64,000 bases of DNA from Massilia mucilaginosa (GTDB lineage Bacteria > Pseudomonadota > Gammaproteobacteria > Burkholderiales > Burkholderiaceae_D): NCBI RefSeq assembly GCF_011682145.1, contig NZ_WHJH01000001.1:186001-250000 (forward strand), given 5' to 3'. A program made the position numbers and the translations under genes. Positions 17,519 through 25,527 of the stretch are shown here, in pieces. The number at the start of each line of letters is the position of its first letter. Position 1 is the first letter of the stretch. The notes below the pieces were generated by a model. The model was not told the origin of the DNA and ran no database searches. It worked only from the letters and a program-made list of their open reading frames with translations.

Positions 17519-17572
17519 CGCCATCCGGGCCGCCGGCGGCGGTCCCTACTCATTTGTTCAACAGGAGTCGAG

Positions 17573-18748
17573 ATGAAAAAACTACTGAAATACCTGGGCA
17601 TGGCCGCCATCGGCGGCGCCCTCCTGAGCGGCTGCGGCGGCGGATCGCCGCCAGGCGACGCGCCCGGCGCCGCACTGGCGCCAGTTGCCGCCTCCAGCGC
17701 GCCGGTGACGCAGGCCGGCGCCATCGAAGGTACCGGCACCGACGCTGGATCGTCGGCCGCACTGGCGCCGTGCAACGCCGTGACCTGGCGCGCGGGCGTC
17801 AATTACACGCTCGGCACCGTGGTGCTGTATGCGCCGAACGGGCTGTATTACAAGGTGGTGCAGGTGGCCGGCAACGGCAGCGACGGCACCACCCCGACCA
17901 TCAGCACCTGGTACTGGGCGCAGACCACCTGCGCCCAGCCAGGCGCGCAGAAAATCGTCGGCGGCTACTACCCGAACTGGACGCCCTCCCCGATCCGCAT
18001 CCGCGACGTGAATGCGCGCTACAACCTGATTTACCTGTTCCACGCCGTGCCCGTGGGCGGTTCGCCCGGCACCACCGGCGCGGTCACCTTCAGCGCGCCG
18101 GGCAACGGGCGCGGCGCGGCGACCAACCTGAAAGCCGACATCCAGTACGCGCGCACCACGCAGGGCCGCAAGATCATCCTGTCGGTGGGCGGCGCCGGCA
18201 ATGGCATGAGCTTTCCGAACCGGACCAAATCGCAGACTTTTGTGAACAGCATCGCCGCCATCCACGCGCAATTGGGCGGGATCGACGGCATGGACTGGAA
18301 TACCTTCGAAGCGGACCAGCGGCCCGATACCGCCGAAATGATCTGGATCAGCCTGGAACTCAAGAAACGCTACCCCGGCTTTATCATCTCGGCGCCGCCG
18401 GCGCCCTGGAATGCCATCGACAAGGAGTTCTGCCGCGCCATGGTGGCCGCCGGGGCGATGGATTACGCCGCGCCGCAGTACTACGACGGGCCGGGGCTGA
18501 ACGATCCGGCCTATGTGGCGGACAATGTCAGGCAGTGGGTCACTCTGCTGGGCGCGAACCGGGTGGTGGTGGGATTCGGGATCGGCAACGCGGCCAACTA
18601 CATGAGCCGCGAGCAGGCGATGAGCGCATGGAACCAGGTCAAAACCAACCATCCGGATATCCGCGGTGGCTTCAACTGGCAGATTCACACCGATGAAGAA
18701 CAGGGCTGGCCGTTCGCCAACAGCGTGGCGCCGCTGATTAACCCGTAA
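17573..18748 (+). CDS. GH18 chitinase lipoprotein with CBM5/12
   Basis: 391 residues, lipobox LLSGC with Cys21. Residues ~67-120 form a chitin-binding module of family 5/12 (TWRAGVNYTLGTVVLYAPNG, YYKVVQVAGN, STWYWAQTTC). The GH18 barrel starts at KIVGGYYPNW (residue ~127), has ILSVGGAGNG, and the active-site strand reads D238-G-M-D241-W-N243-T-F-E246. Compared with the classical DGxDxDxE, the third acid is Asn and there is one extra residue before the Glu. MDYAAPQYYDG and the terminal GGFNWQIHTD are typical of bacterial GH18. An AGGAG site precedes the ATG. Acts outside the cell on chitin, together with the upstream glucanase. Confidence 0.85.
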   Translation: MKKLLKYLGMAAIGGALLSGCGGGSPPGDAPGAALAPVAASSAPVTQAGAIEGTGTDAGSSAALAPCNAVTWRAGVNYTLGTVVLYAPNGLYYKVVQVAGNGSDGTTPTISTWYWAQTTCAQPGAQKIVGGYYPNWTPSPIRIRDVNARYNLIYLFHAVPVGGSPGTTGAVTFSAPGNGRGAATNLKADIQYARTTQGRKIILSVGGAGNGMSFPNRTKSQTFVNSIAAIHAQLGGIDGMDWNTFEADQRPDTAEMIWISLELKKRYPGFIISAPPAPWNAIDKEFCRAMVAAGAMDYAAPQYYDGPGLNDPAYVADNVRQWVTLLGANRVVVGFGIGNAANYMSREQAMSAWNQVKTNHPDIRGGFNWQIHTDEEQGWPFANSVAPLINP

Positions 18749-18756
18749 CAGGCAAG

Positions 18757-18797
18757 GCTGCCGGTCCCGTTCGAGGGACCGGCAGCGCTTATTTTTG
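18757..18797. terminator. Bidirectional intrinsic terminator
   Basis: A perfect 12-bp stem (GCTGCCGGTCCC / GGGACCGGCAGC) with a 6-base loop GTTCGA, followed on the plus strand by a T-rich tail ending TTATTTTT. It lies between the chitinase stop and the convergent minus-strand gene, whose last codons it overlaps. Confidence 0.85.
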
Positions 18798-19655
18798 CCG
18801 GACCGGCGCTCGCCGCATGTCGACCCGCGACAGCCACCACTGGCCTTGCCGGAACGTGTAGTCGAACGGGCCGCTGCGCGCCACCTTGCCTTCCCTGGCC
18901 GCGCCGCGCGGGACCGGGAGTGGCAAGACCCCCTTGTCGAAGTAGCTCAGGTAGAGCGTGCGCACCAGCAGCGGCAGGCGCGCGTCCCTCTCCTGGTACG
19001 GCACGCACCCGGCCCTGGTGTCGCACACGGTCAGCGGAAACGCCGCAAAGCGCGCAAACGGCTCGACCGACTCGCTTTGGATGTAGATGTTGACCCAGCG
19101 CGCCGCCTCAGCCACGTCGCGCGCGCTGGCATCGGCGTAGCTGCTTTCGGCGGCGATCAACTGGCGCAGGCTGTTCTTGCCGTTCTCTCCGTCGCGCACA
19201 TCGTCGACCCGCCACTGACCGTTTTCACGCACCAGTACATATCGCATGGCGCGCTGCGTATCGGGCTCGTTCGGAAACAGGCGAAAGCGCACGTCCACCG
19301 CATTCGCGCCGGCCGCGCTGGCCGTAAAGCCGGACGAGGCCAGGGTCAGCGCCGGGTCGAACTCCTGCGCGTGCAGGAACTCGTCACCATCGACGTTCCA
19401 GCCGCATTTGCTGTCCTGGCGCCCGGTCTTTGCGCAGGCGGCGCGGTTGGCATCCATCAGCCTGCGCAGGCCGCTCGAATAGAACAAGCCGCTGTCCACA
19501 TGGCGCTTCCTGGCCGCTGCCGGATCGGCAAAATAGTCGCGGTAGAAGGCGCCGATGAAGGCCGCCGGCGCGATGTCCTGCGCCGGCGCTGCCGCGCATG
19601 GCGCAAGCATGGCGCCCAGCACGGCCATCACGATCAAACCATGCCGGGCTTTCAA
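18789..19655 (-). CDS. Exported DUF3828-like protein
   Basis: 288 residues with a Sec signal peptide (HGLIVMAVLGAMLAPCAAA). The middle contains PAAFIGAFYRDYFADPAAA, YVLVRENGQWRVDDVRDGENG and LRQLIAAESSYADA, the pattern of DUF3828 and similar NTF2-like periplasmic proteins; the C-terminus has a second related block (LLVRTLYLSYFDKG, QWWLSRVDMRR). The start is a TTG at 19655, one base after the stop of the S9 peptidase (TGA-C-TTG); a GTG or ATG nine or ten residues further in is the alternative, though it would shorten the signal peptide. Co-transcribed with the peptidase. Function unknown. Confidence 0.65.
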   Translation of the reverse strand: MKARHGLIVMAVLGAMLAPCAAAPAQDIAPAAFIGAFYRDYFADPAAARKRHVDSGLFYSSGLRRLMDANRAACAKTGRQDSKCGWNVDGDEFLHAQEFDPALTLASSGFTASAAGANAVDVRFRLFPNEPDTQRAMRYVLVRENGQWRVDDVRDGENGKNSLRQLIAAESSYADASARDVAEAARWVNIYIQSESVEPFARFAAFPLTVCDTRAGCVPYQERDARLPLLVRTLYLSYFDKGVLPLPVPRGAAREGKVARSGPFDYTFRQGQWWLSRVDMRRAPVRQK

Positions 19656-19656
19656 G

Positions 19657-21723
19657 TCAGCGCGCCAGGTGACGGTCGAGCCAATCCTTGACCGTGTGAT
19701 GCCACAGCACCGAGTTGGCTGGTTTCAGGACCCAGTGGTTCTCGTCCGGGAATACCAGCAGCTTGCTTTCCACGCCCTGGCGCTGCAGCGCGGTGAAGGT
19801 GCCGAGCGCCTGCGAGGTCGGAATGCGGAAGTCCAGGTCGCCCTGCACCACCAGCATCGGCGTTTTCCAGTTCTTGACGAAATGGACCGGGTTGAATTTT
19901 TCGTACAGCGCCGCGTTGTCCACGTAGGTGCCCTTGTTTTCCCATTCGGTGAACCAGAGTTCCTCGGTGGCGTAGGCCATCCCGCGCGTGTCGAACACGC
20001 CGTCGTGGTTGACCAGGCAGCGAAAGCCCTCCGGCCAGTTACCGGCGATCCAGTTCATCATGTAGCCGCCGTACGAGGCACCCAGCGCGCAGCTGCGCTC
20101 GCGGTCGAGCCAGGAATATTTTTTGACGGCTGCGTCCAGGCCCTTTTTCAGGTCTTCCAGCGGTGCGCCGCCCCAGTCGCCGCTGATCGAATCGGTGAAC
20201 GCCTGGCCGTAGCCGGTCGAGCCGTGGAAGTCGATGAACACGGTTGCGTAACCGGCGCCGGCATAGGTCTGCGGATTCCAGCGGTAGCTCCACGAATTGC
20301 CGAAGCTGCCCTGCGGTCCGCCGTGGACCAGGAAGGCCACCGGATACTTCACGCCCGGTTTGGCATCCCACGGCTTCATCACGTGGCCGTAGACGGTTTC
20401 GCCCTTGGCGCCGGTGAAGGAAAACTGTTCCGATTCGCCGAAGCGGACGTCGGCCAGCAGTTCGCTGTTCAACTGCGTCAGCTGGACCGGGGCGCCGCCG
20501 TTGATGCTCTTGAACAGCTGCGCGCCCGATTGCAGGTTGGCCTGGGCCATGACCACCGTCTTGCCGCGCGCGTCGAAGGCGCTGACGTAGCCCTTGTCGC
20601 TCAATGGCGCGACCTTGCCGCTGGCGGCGTCGATCGAGAACAGGCGGTGCTGGCCCAGGTCGTCGGCGGTGGCGAGCAGCGCTTTGCCATCATCGCGCCA
20701 TTTGTAGTCGCCGATCGAGCGATCCCAGCTCTCGGCGACGACGCGCTTCTTGCCGCTGGCGACATCCATCAGCACCAGGCGGAAGCGGTCGGCCTCGAAG
20801 CCGGGGCGGCTCATGGCCAGCCAGGCGAGCGTCTTGCCGTCGGGCGAAAACGCCGGTTTGCTGTCCCAGGCCGGATTGTCGGCGGTCAGGTTGCGCGGTG
20901 CGGCGCCGCCGGCGGCAGCGGTTTGATAGATATCGAAATTGGTCGACCAGGCTTCGGTCTTGCCGGCCACCCTCACGTTGAAGACGACGCTCTTGCCGTC
21001 CGGGCTGAAGCGGTATTCCTCGCGGTCGCCGAACGGTTTCGAGGGCACGTCGCCGTCGATGCCGCCCGACAGGCTGACCGGCGCGGCAGTGACCTTGCCG
21101 GCGGCGTCGAGCGGGGCCGAGTACAGCACGTTGTTGCGGCCGTCCGACCAGGTATCCCAGTGGCGCACGAACAGGCGGTCGTAGACCTTGCCGCTCGCTT
21201 TGTTTTTCGTTTTCTCGTCCAGGCGCGTCTTGGTGCAGGCCAGGTCGGTGCAATCGCGGAACACGGCCAGGCTCATGGCCAGGCGGTCGCCGGCCGGCGA
21301 GAGGCGGAAGTTATCGACATCGAGCGGCAGGTCGGTGACCTTGACGGCTTCGCCGCCGCTGCCGGTGCTTGAAACCGGCTGGCGCCACACCTGCGACGAG
21401 CCCGAGCGGGCCGAGAGGAAGTAGATGGCGTCGCCCTTGGGAGACCATTCGGGATCGGTGCTGTTCGATTCGCCCTCGGTCAGCCGGACCGGGGTCGGCT
21501 TGGCGCTGCGCAGGTCGATCATCCACAGCTGGGTGTTGCCGCGATTCTTCTCCATATTGGTGCTGCGCACCGTGTAGACCACGCGCGAGGCGTCCGGCGA
21601 GAGGGCCGGCGCGCCGACCCGTTCCATTTTCACCAGGTCTTCGATGGTGAAACCACGCGGCGCGGCCAGCGCGCTACCTACGGCCAGCGTGGCCGCTCCC
21701 AATATGAACAAACGTCCCATCAT
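19657..21723 (-). CDS. S9-family serine peptidase (acylaminoacyl/dipeptidyl type)
   Basis: About 688 residues with a signal peptide (MMGRLFILGAATLAVGSALAA), thus periplasmic. The first ~430 residues form a WD-like beta propeller (APALSPDASRVVYTV, TDPEWSPKGDAIYFLS, SKPAFSPDGKTLAWLA). The C-terminal alpha/beta-hydrolase domain has the oxyanion region FLVHGGPQGSFGNSW, the nucleophile in CALGASYGGYMMNW, the acid in VVQGDLDFRIP and the histidine in FPDENHWVLKP, so the catalytic triad is complete. The enzymes release dipeptides or acylated residues from short peptides. Start MMGR at 21723 (or 21720) chosen because it begins the signal peptide; the longer frame adds seven unneeded residues. Confidence 0.88.
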   Translation of the reverse strand: MMGRLFILGAATLAVGSALAAPRGFTIEDLVKMERVGAPALSPDASRVVYTVRSTNMEKNRGNTQLWMIDLRSAKPTPVRLTEGESNSTDPEWSPKGDAIYFLSARSGSSQVWRQPVSSTGSGGEAVKVTDLPLDVDNFRLSPAGDRLAMSLAVFRDCTDLACTKTRLDEKTKNKASGKVYDRLFVRHWDTWSDGRNNVLYSAPLDAAGKVTAAPVSLSGGIDGDVPSKPFGDREEYRFSPDGKSVVFNVRVAGKTEAWSTNFDIYQTAAAGGAAPRNLTADNPAWDSKPAFSPDGKTLAWLAMSRPGFEADRFRLVLMDVASGKKRVVAESWDRSIGDYKWRDDGKALLATADDLGQHRLFSIDAASGKVAPLSDKGYVSAFDARGKTVVMAQANLQSGAQLFKSINGGAPVQLTQLNSELLADVRFGESEQFSFTGAKGETVYGHVMKPWDAKPGVKYPVAFLVHGGPQGSFGNSWSYRWNPQTYAGAGYATVFIDFHGSTGYGQAFTDSISGDWGGAPLEDLKKGLDAAVKKYSWLDRERSCALGASYGGYMMNWIAGNWPEGFRCLVNHDGVFDTRGMAYATEELWFTEWENKGTYVDNAALYEKFNPVHFVKNWKTPMLVVQGDLDFRIPTSQALGTFTALQRQGVESKLLVFPDENHWVLKPANSVLWHHTVKDWLDRHLAR

Positions 21724-21932
21724 TGCAATGTCCCCAAGAGTCATAAAAGTGCCAGACGATACGAAATGGCCCCGGCATCATACCAAGTTCGCCTGCCCGG
21801 AGCAGCTAAAAGCGGCGCGTTCGGACGTTGAAATATAGTAAATACATGGCGCAATTAACTATTTGTCAAGTACAATAAAAGTGCCATACCTCTCCCCTAA
21901 CCGGCTCCCTGCCACTCCACGACCAAGGTCCC

Positions 21933-22712
21933 ATGCACGCCTTTTTCACCTTTTCCCGCGCCCTGATCGCCACCGCCGCGATGGCTGCCTGCGGCGGCGC
22001 CGTTGCCGCCACCACGGGCAGCATCAGCGTTACCAATGTGCAGTTCCAGATCATCGACCTGACCCCGGACGACGGCATCAGCGCCGGCATCAGCTTTACC
22101 GGCTTCACTGGCCACGCGACGAGCCTGGCCTCGAATCACAGCACCTGGACCTTCCCCTCCGACCAGCAATATACAAAGGGCGATTTAATCACCAGCACGA
22201 CTGCGCTCGGGCGCGACCGCGGCACGTCCGCCATCAGCCAGGCAGGCGGCCTGCACCTGGACGTGGAACGCCACGACTCGGCCGACAAGACCAGCGTGGG
22301 TGCGAAAGGCTCCACTTCCTACGGTTTCGTGCTGGCGCCCAACACCAAAGTGATCGTGACAGGCAGCGCGCAGATCAAGAACGACGTCTCCGGGCCGTTA
22401 CCCGACAATGCGTACAAAGGGCACAAAGCGTTTAACCTGCTGAGGCTGACCCTCAGGAGTTACTCGCACACCCTTGGGAAGTACGAGAAAACTTTCAGTT
22501 CAGGGGTTGTTGGACCCGAGTTGGTCGACATCGACGACCAGTTTTCGCTGAGCACATCGAACACCGGCGGCGCCGACAAGGAACTGTGGTTTAACACGAG
22601 CGCCATCCTGTCGGGCGCGAACCCGGTGCCGGAGCCGGCGACCTACGCCATGTTCGGCGTGGGCTTGCTGATGCTTGGCGCAATGGCGCGGCGCAAGCGC
22701 GCACCCCGCTGA
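21933..22712 (+). CDS. PEP-CTERM sorted exported protein (NF-like beta protein)
   Basis: 259 residues. An N-terminal signal peptide (ALIATAAMAACGGAVAA) and a C-terminal PEP-CTERM signal: VPEPATYAMFGVGLLMLGAM followed by ARRKR. Such proteins are cut and sorted by an exosortase at the inner membrane and end up in the envelope or extracellular matrix; no exosortase lies in the window. The body is rich in Ser, Thr and beta strands without a known domain. Ribosome site AAGG before the ATG. It is the first of three consecutive PEP-CTERM genes but differs in sequence from the next two. Confidence 0.85.
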   Translation: MHAFFTFSRALIATAAMAACGGAVAATTGSISVTNVQFQIIDLTPDDGISAGISFTGFTGHATSLASNHSTWTFPSDQQYTKGDLITSTTALGRDRGTSAISQAGGLHLDVERHDSADKTSVGAKGSTSYGFVLAPNTKVIVTGSAQIKNDVSGPLPDNAYKGHKAFNLLRLTLRSYSHTLGKYEKTFSSGVVGPELVDIDDQFSLSTSNTGGADKELWFNTSAILSGANPVPEPATYAMFGVGLLMLGAMARRKRAPR

Positions 22713-22785
22713 TAATAGCGATACGCCCTGCTGCGGCCGAGGCCCGGCCCGGTTGCCTGTGGCATGGATATGCAGCAGGCCTGTA

Positions 22786-22814
22786 TTGATTGCATAAATA
22801 CAATGTTATACAAT
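22786..22814 (+). promoter_or_regulatory. Sigma70 promoter of the first duplicated PEP-CTERM gene
   Basis: TTGATT at 22786-22791, 17-bp spacer, TACAAT at 22809-22814. The ATG is at 22842, giving a leader of about 20 nt. The same arrangement precedes the next gene. Confidence 0.65.
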
Positions 22815-22841
22815 GCAATATTAATTGACCATTGGAATAGC

Positions 22842-23552
22842 ATGAAATACATCGCAGCAGCACTGGCAGCATTGGCTTTGAGTATTCCCGCACAGGCGAA
22901 ACTGCATATTTACGAATTCACCGCCTCGGTATCGCAGTTGGCCCACCTGGAAGCGTTTGAATATGCACAGCGTGTCGGCGGTATTCGCGAAGGCAGCGTC
23001 ATCTCGCTCGGCGACAGCATCGTCGGACGTTTTTCATACGACACCAGCATTGCGTCCACCTCCAATTCAGGCCAGCACGATCCGACCTCACCGACGACCA
23101 TTTACTACTACCCTGAGACCGCGTCCGCCACCAACTTTTTAAACTTTACGATCCTGCCAAGTGGGCAAACCATCGGTACTGGCGGAACAGAAACGAAGCG
23201 GGTGATGCAGGTCGGCGATAGCAACGCGGGCGGCCTCAATGGCACTGACGTTCTGTGGATTGCCAACCAGGGCGGCAATGCCTTCGGGTCCTTTGGCATT
23301 TCCCTCGCCAGCACGTCGGCTGACTGGATAACAAATGGAAAGCTTCCGGAAGCACTGTCGTTCTCGGATTTTGGCAGAACGTCGGTTTACCATAACTTCA
23401 TCCGCGACGACGGCCATCGCATCATGCTCGATGCCAGGTTGACGTCCCTGACAGAGATCACCGTGACGGCCGTTCCCGAGCCCGGCACCTGGGCCCTGAT
23501 GCTGGCTGGTTTGGGCATCCTCGGCTTGAGCACCCGCCGCCAGCGCGGCTGA
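22842..23552 (+). CDS. PEP-CTERM protein, tandem copy 1
   Basis: 236 residues. Signal peptide MKYIAAALAALALSIPAQA, mature start KLHIYEFTASV, a conserved block DSIVGRFSYDTS, the run FLNFTILPSGQT, and the sorting signal VPEPGTWALMLAGLGILGL followed by STRRQR. It is clearly a paralogue of the following gene: the two share signal peptide, FSYD block, FTILPSGQT and C-terminus, while the centre has diverged. The start is fixed by the shared signal peptide; the upstream in-frame extension covers the promoter. Exported and sorted by an exosortase; molecular role unknown, perhaps matrix or surface. Confidence 0.85.
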   Translation: MKYIAAALAALALSIPAQAKLHIYEFTASVSQLAHLEAFEYAQRVGGIREGSVISLGDSIVGRFSYDTSIASTSNSGQHDPTSPTTIYYYPETASATNFLNFTILPSGQTIGTGGTETKRVMQVGDSNAGGLNGTDVLWIANQGGNAFGSFGISLASTSADWITNGKLPEALSFSDFGRTSVYHNFIRDDGHRIMLDARLTSLTEITVTAVPEPGTWALMLAGLGILGLSTRRQRG

Positions 23553-23616
23553 CCTTCTCCCCCAAGGGCATCGCAATCGAACCATGTGGCAAGAAAACAC
23601 ACCGTCCGATCTTGTA

Positions 23617-23645
23617 TTGATTACATAAATGCAATGTACTATAAT
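23617..23645 (+). promoter_or_regulatory. Sigma70 promoter of the second duplicated PEP-CTERM gene
   Basis: TTGATT at 23617-23622, 17-bp spacer, perfect TATAAT at 23640-23645. The ATG at 23673 leaves a ~20-nt leader ending TTGGAATAGC, identical in both copies. Confidence 0.75.
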
Positions 23646-23672
23646 GCAATATTAATTGATTCTTGGAATAGC

Positions 23673-24386
23673 ATGAAATATATCGCAACAGCCCTGGCAG
23701 CCCTGGCGTTGACCATCCCGGCAAAAGCGGAGATGCACACCTATGAGTTTACGGCCGCCGTCAGTCAGATCGGAAACGCTAGCAAGCTGGCATTTGAACA
23801 AAGCACTGCGGGCGTGCAGGCTGGAAGTCTGATTTCCGTGAACGACCGCATAGTCGGACGTTTTTCCTACGACAGCAGTGCCAAGCTGGAACGTGGCAGT
23901 CTGGATAATCCGCCCTACGACGCCGCCTCCACCGACTATTTTTACTATGGTGCCTACGCCTCGCCGACCGAGTTCTTCACCTTCACAATCTTGCCAAGTG
24001 GGCAAACAGTCAGTGCCGGCGATCCGGGCGCACCGGCGCGCCGCGTGACGCTTGCCGACGGCAAGGTTGGCACACCAAACTCGCCAGATTATTTGAGGAT
24101 CGACAGTGAGGGATATGACGTGTCCTTTGGAATCGGTTTCAGTAACACAACATCGACATGGATCTCTAAGGGAACTCTGCCGCAACAGCTTTCTCTTGCC
24201 GATCTGACGAATGCGAGCGTCTACCACTACTTCAACCGTGCGGACGGTAACCGCATCATGCTCAGTGGCGTGGTCACGTCGCTGACCGACATCACCGTGA
24301 CCCCTGTTCCTGAACCAGGCACCTGGGCCATGCTGCTGGCCGGCCTGACCATCCTGGGCGTCAGCGCCCGCCGCAAGCGCGCTTAA
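23673..24386 (+). CDS. PEP-CTERM protein, tandem copy 2
   Basis: 237 residues. Signal peptide MKYIATALAALALTIPAKA, then EMHTYEFTAAV, RIVGRFSYDSS, FTFTILPSGQT and the sorting signal VPEPGTWAMLLAGLTILGV followed by SARRKRA. Same organisation as the preceding gene, with only about 120 bp between the stop of copy 1 and this ATG. Most of that gap is promoter sequence copied with the gene. A strong terminator follows directly. The family function is unknown; the exosortase signal places it in the envelope or extracellular matrix. Confidence 0.85.
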   Translation: MKYIATALAALALTIPAKAEMHTYEFTAAVSQIGNASKLAFEQSTAGVQAGSLISVNDRIVGRFSYDSSAKLERGSLDNPPYDAASTDYFYYGAYASPTEFFTFTILPSGQTVSAGDPGAPARRVTLADGKVGTPNSPDYLRIDSEGYDVSFGIGFSNTTSTWISKGTLPQQLSLADLTNASVYHYFNRADGNRIMLSGVVTSLTDITVTPVPEPGTWAMLLAGLTILGVSARRKRA

Positions 24387-24402
24387 AACGTCGGCGCAAC
24401 GC

Positions 24403-24441
24403 AAAAAGCCGCACCAGGGGTCAACCCCGGTGCGGCTTTTT
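24403..24441. terminator. Bidirectional intrinsic terminator
   Basis: AAAAAGCCGCACC at 24403-24415 pairs with GGTGCGGCTTTTT at 24429-24441; the inner GGGG/CCCC extends the stem with one bulged A and a short loop. It has T runs on both strands, so it ends both the PEP-CTERM transcript and the convergent OmpA transcript. Confidence 0.9.
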
Positions 24442-24474
24442 GTATGCTCCGGCCTCGGCCGGAGCATCTTGCTC

Positions 24475-25506
24475 TTACCGCTTGATGCCCGTCACTTCGA
24501 CTTCGACGCGGCGGTTCGGTTGCAGGCAGCCGATCAGCGCGGCACGCGGCGCAACGCCGGTGCAGGCTTCGACCTGGTCCGCTTCGCCCTTGCCTTCGCT
24601 GACGATCTGGCCCGCAAAACCTTTGCTCACCAGGTAAGCGCGCACCGTCGCCGCGCGCTTTTCCGACAGCGGCTGGTTGTACGCTTCCGTACCCATCCGG
24701 TCGGTGTAGCCGGTCAGCTTGATGCTGGAAACCTGCGCATACACGCCGTCGAGCTTGATCATCATGCTGTCGATGCGCGCACGGCCCGCAGGCAGCAGGT
24801 CCGCCACGCCCGATTTGTCGAAGCGGAACAAGGCATCGGCCGCCAGGGTCAATTTCTCGACCGATACCACCGGCGCCGCACCCGGCAGCGGCGCCACCGC
24901 CACCTTCACCGGCGCGCCGCCGCACGCCGCAGCCGAGGCCTGCGCCGCCTGCAAATGGTCTTCGGCGATCTGGATGTACGGATTGGCATGGCGCCAGCCC
25001 TGCTGGTTGAATTCATTCCCGGCATGCACCAGCTCGACTTCGCCGCAAGCGACCTTCTGCGCCGCGCACGCAAATCCGGCGCCGCCCTTGATGCCGCCGA
25101 AGCGCGCCCACAAGTCGTCGCGCAGCTTGGCCGCGTCGTTCACCAGCGGGGTCTGGTCGCCCGGATTGGGCGTGGCGCCCGTCTCCAGCGCGCCGACGAT
25201 GGCGGCGCCCTGCTCCAGTGCCTGCTGCGGGAAAGCGGAGCGGTCGTTGCGCGTGTATTCGTGCAGCGACACGTCGAGCCAGCATTGCGCCTTCGACAGA
25301 TAGTAATTATTGACCGGAACGCCCTTGTCGTTGAGCGCCTTGACGCGCTGCTGCAAGGCCTTGTACCCGGCCTGGTCGGCCACGATCGCCTGGTCGGAGA
25401 TGCGCTGCGCCGGGGCATTGAGCGTCTGCGCAAAGGCGCCTTGCACGGCCAGGGCCAGCGCGGCAAACAGCACGGTGCGCGGGCGGGAAATAATGGTTGG
25501 TTTCAT
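24475..25506 (-). CDS. OmpA-family peptidoglycan-binding protein
   Basis: 343 residues from the ATG at 25506 (MKPTIISRP); an upstream ATG at 25518 would add four residues. Signal peptide VLFAALALAVQGAFA. The N-terminal ~200 residues are a helical domain (YKALQQRVKALNDKGVPVNN, LSKAQCWLDVSLHEYTRND) seen with surface proteins in this group. The C-terminal domain, ~residues 225-340, is an OmpA/Pal fold: TGYTDRMGTEAYNQPLSEKR contains the aspartate and arginine that bind diaminopimelate of peptidoglycan. It follows the outer-membrane barrel gene by about 20 bp on the same strand, so it probably anchors that complex to the cell wall. Confidence 0.85.
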   Translation of the reverse strand: MKPTIISRPRTVLFAALALAVQGAFAQTLNAPAQRISDQAIVADQAGYKALQQRVKALNDKGVPVNNYYLSKAQCWLDVSLHEYTRNDRSAFPQQALEQGAAIVGALETGATPNPGDQTPLVNDAAKLRDDLWARFGGIKGGAGFACAAQKVACGEVELVHAGNEFNQQGWRHANPYIQIAEDHLQAAQASAAACGGAPVKVAVAPLPGAAPVVSVEKLTLAADALFRFDKSGVADLLPAGRARIDSMMIKLDGVYAQVSSIKLTGYTDRMGTEAYNQPLSEKRAATVRAYLVSKGFAGQIVSEGKGEADQVEACTGVAPRAALIGCLQPNRRVEVEVTGIKR

Positions 25507-25527
25507 CGTCATTCTCATTTCAGGAAA

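Noticed and set aside
17452-18696. Alternative frame of 414 residues over the chitinase
   Set aside because: The chitinase frame has a lipoprotein signal, CBM5/12 and GH18 motifs; the other is very Arg-rich.
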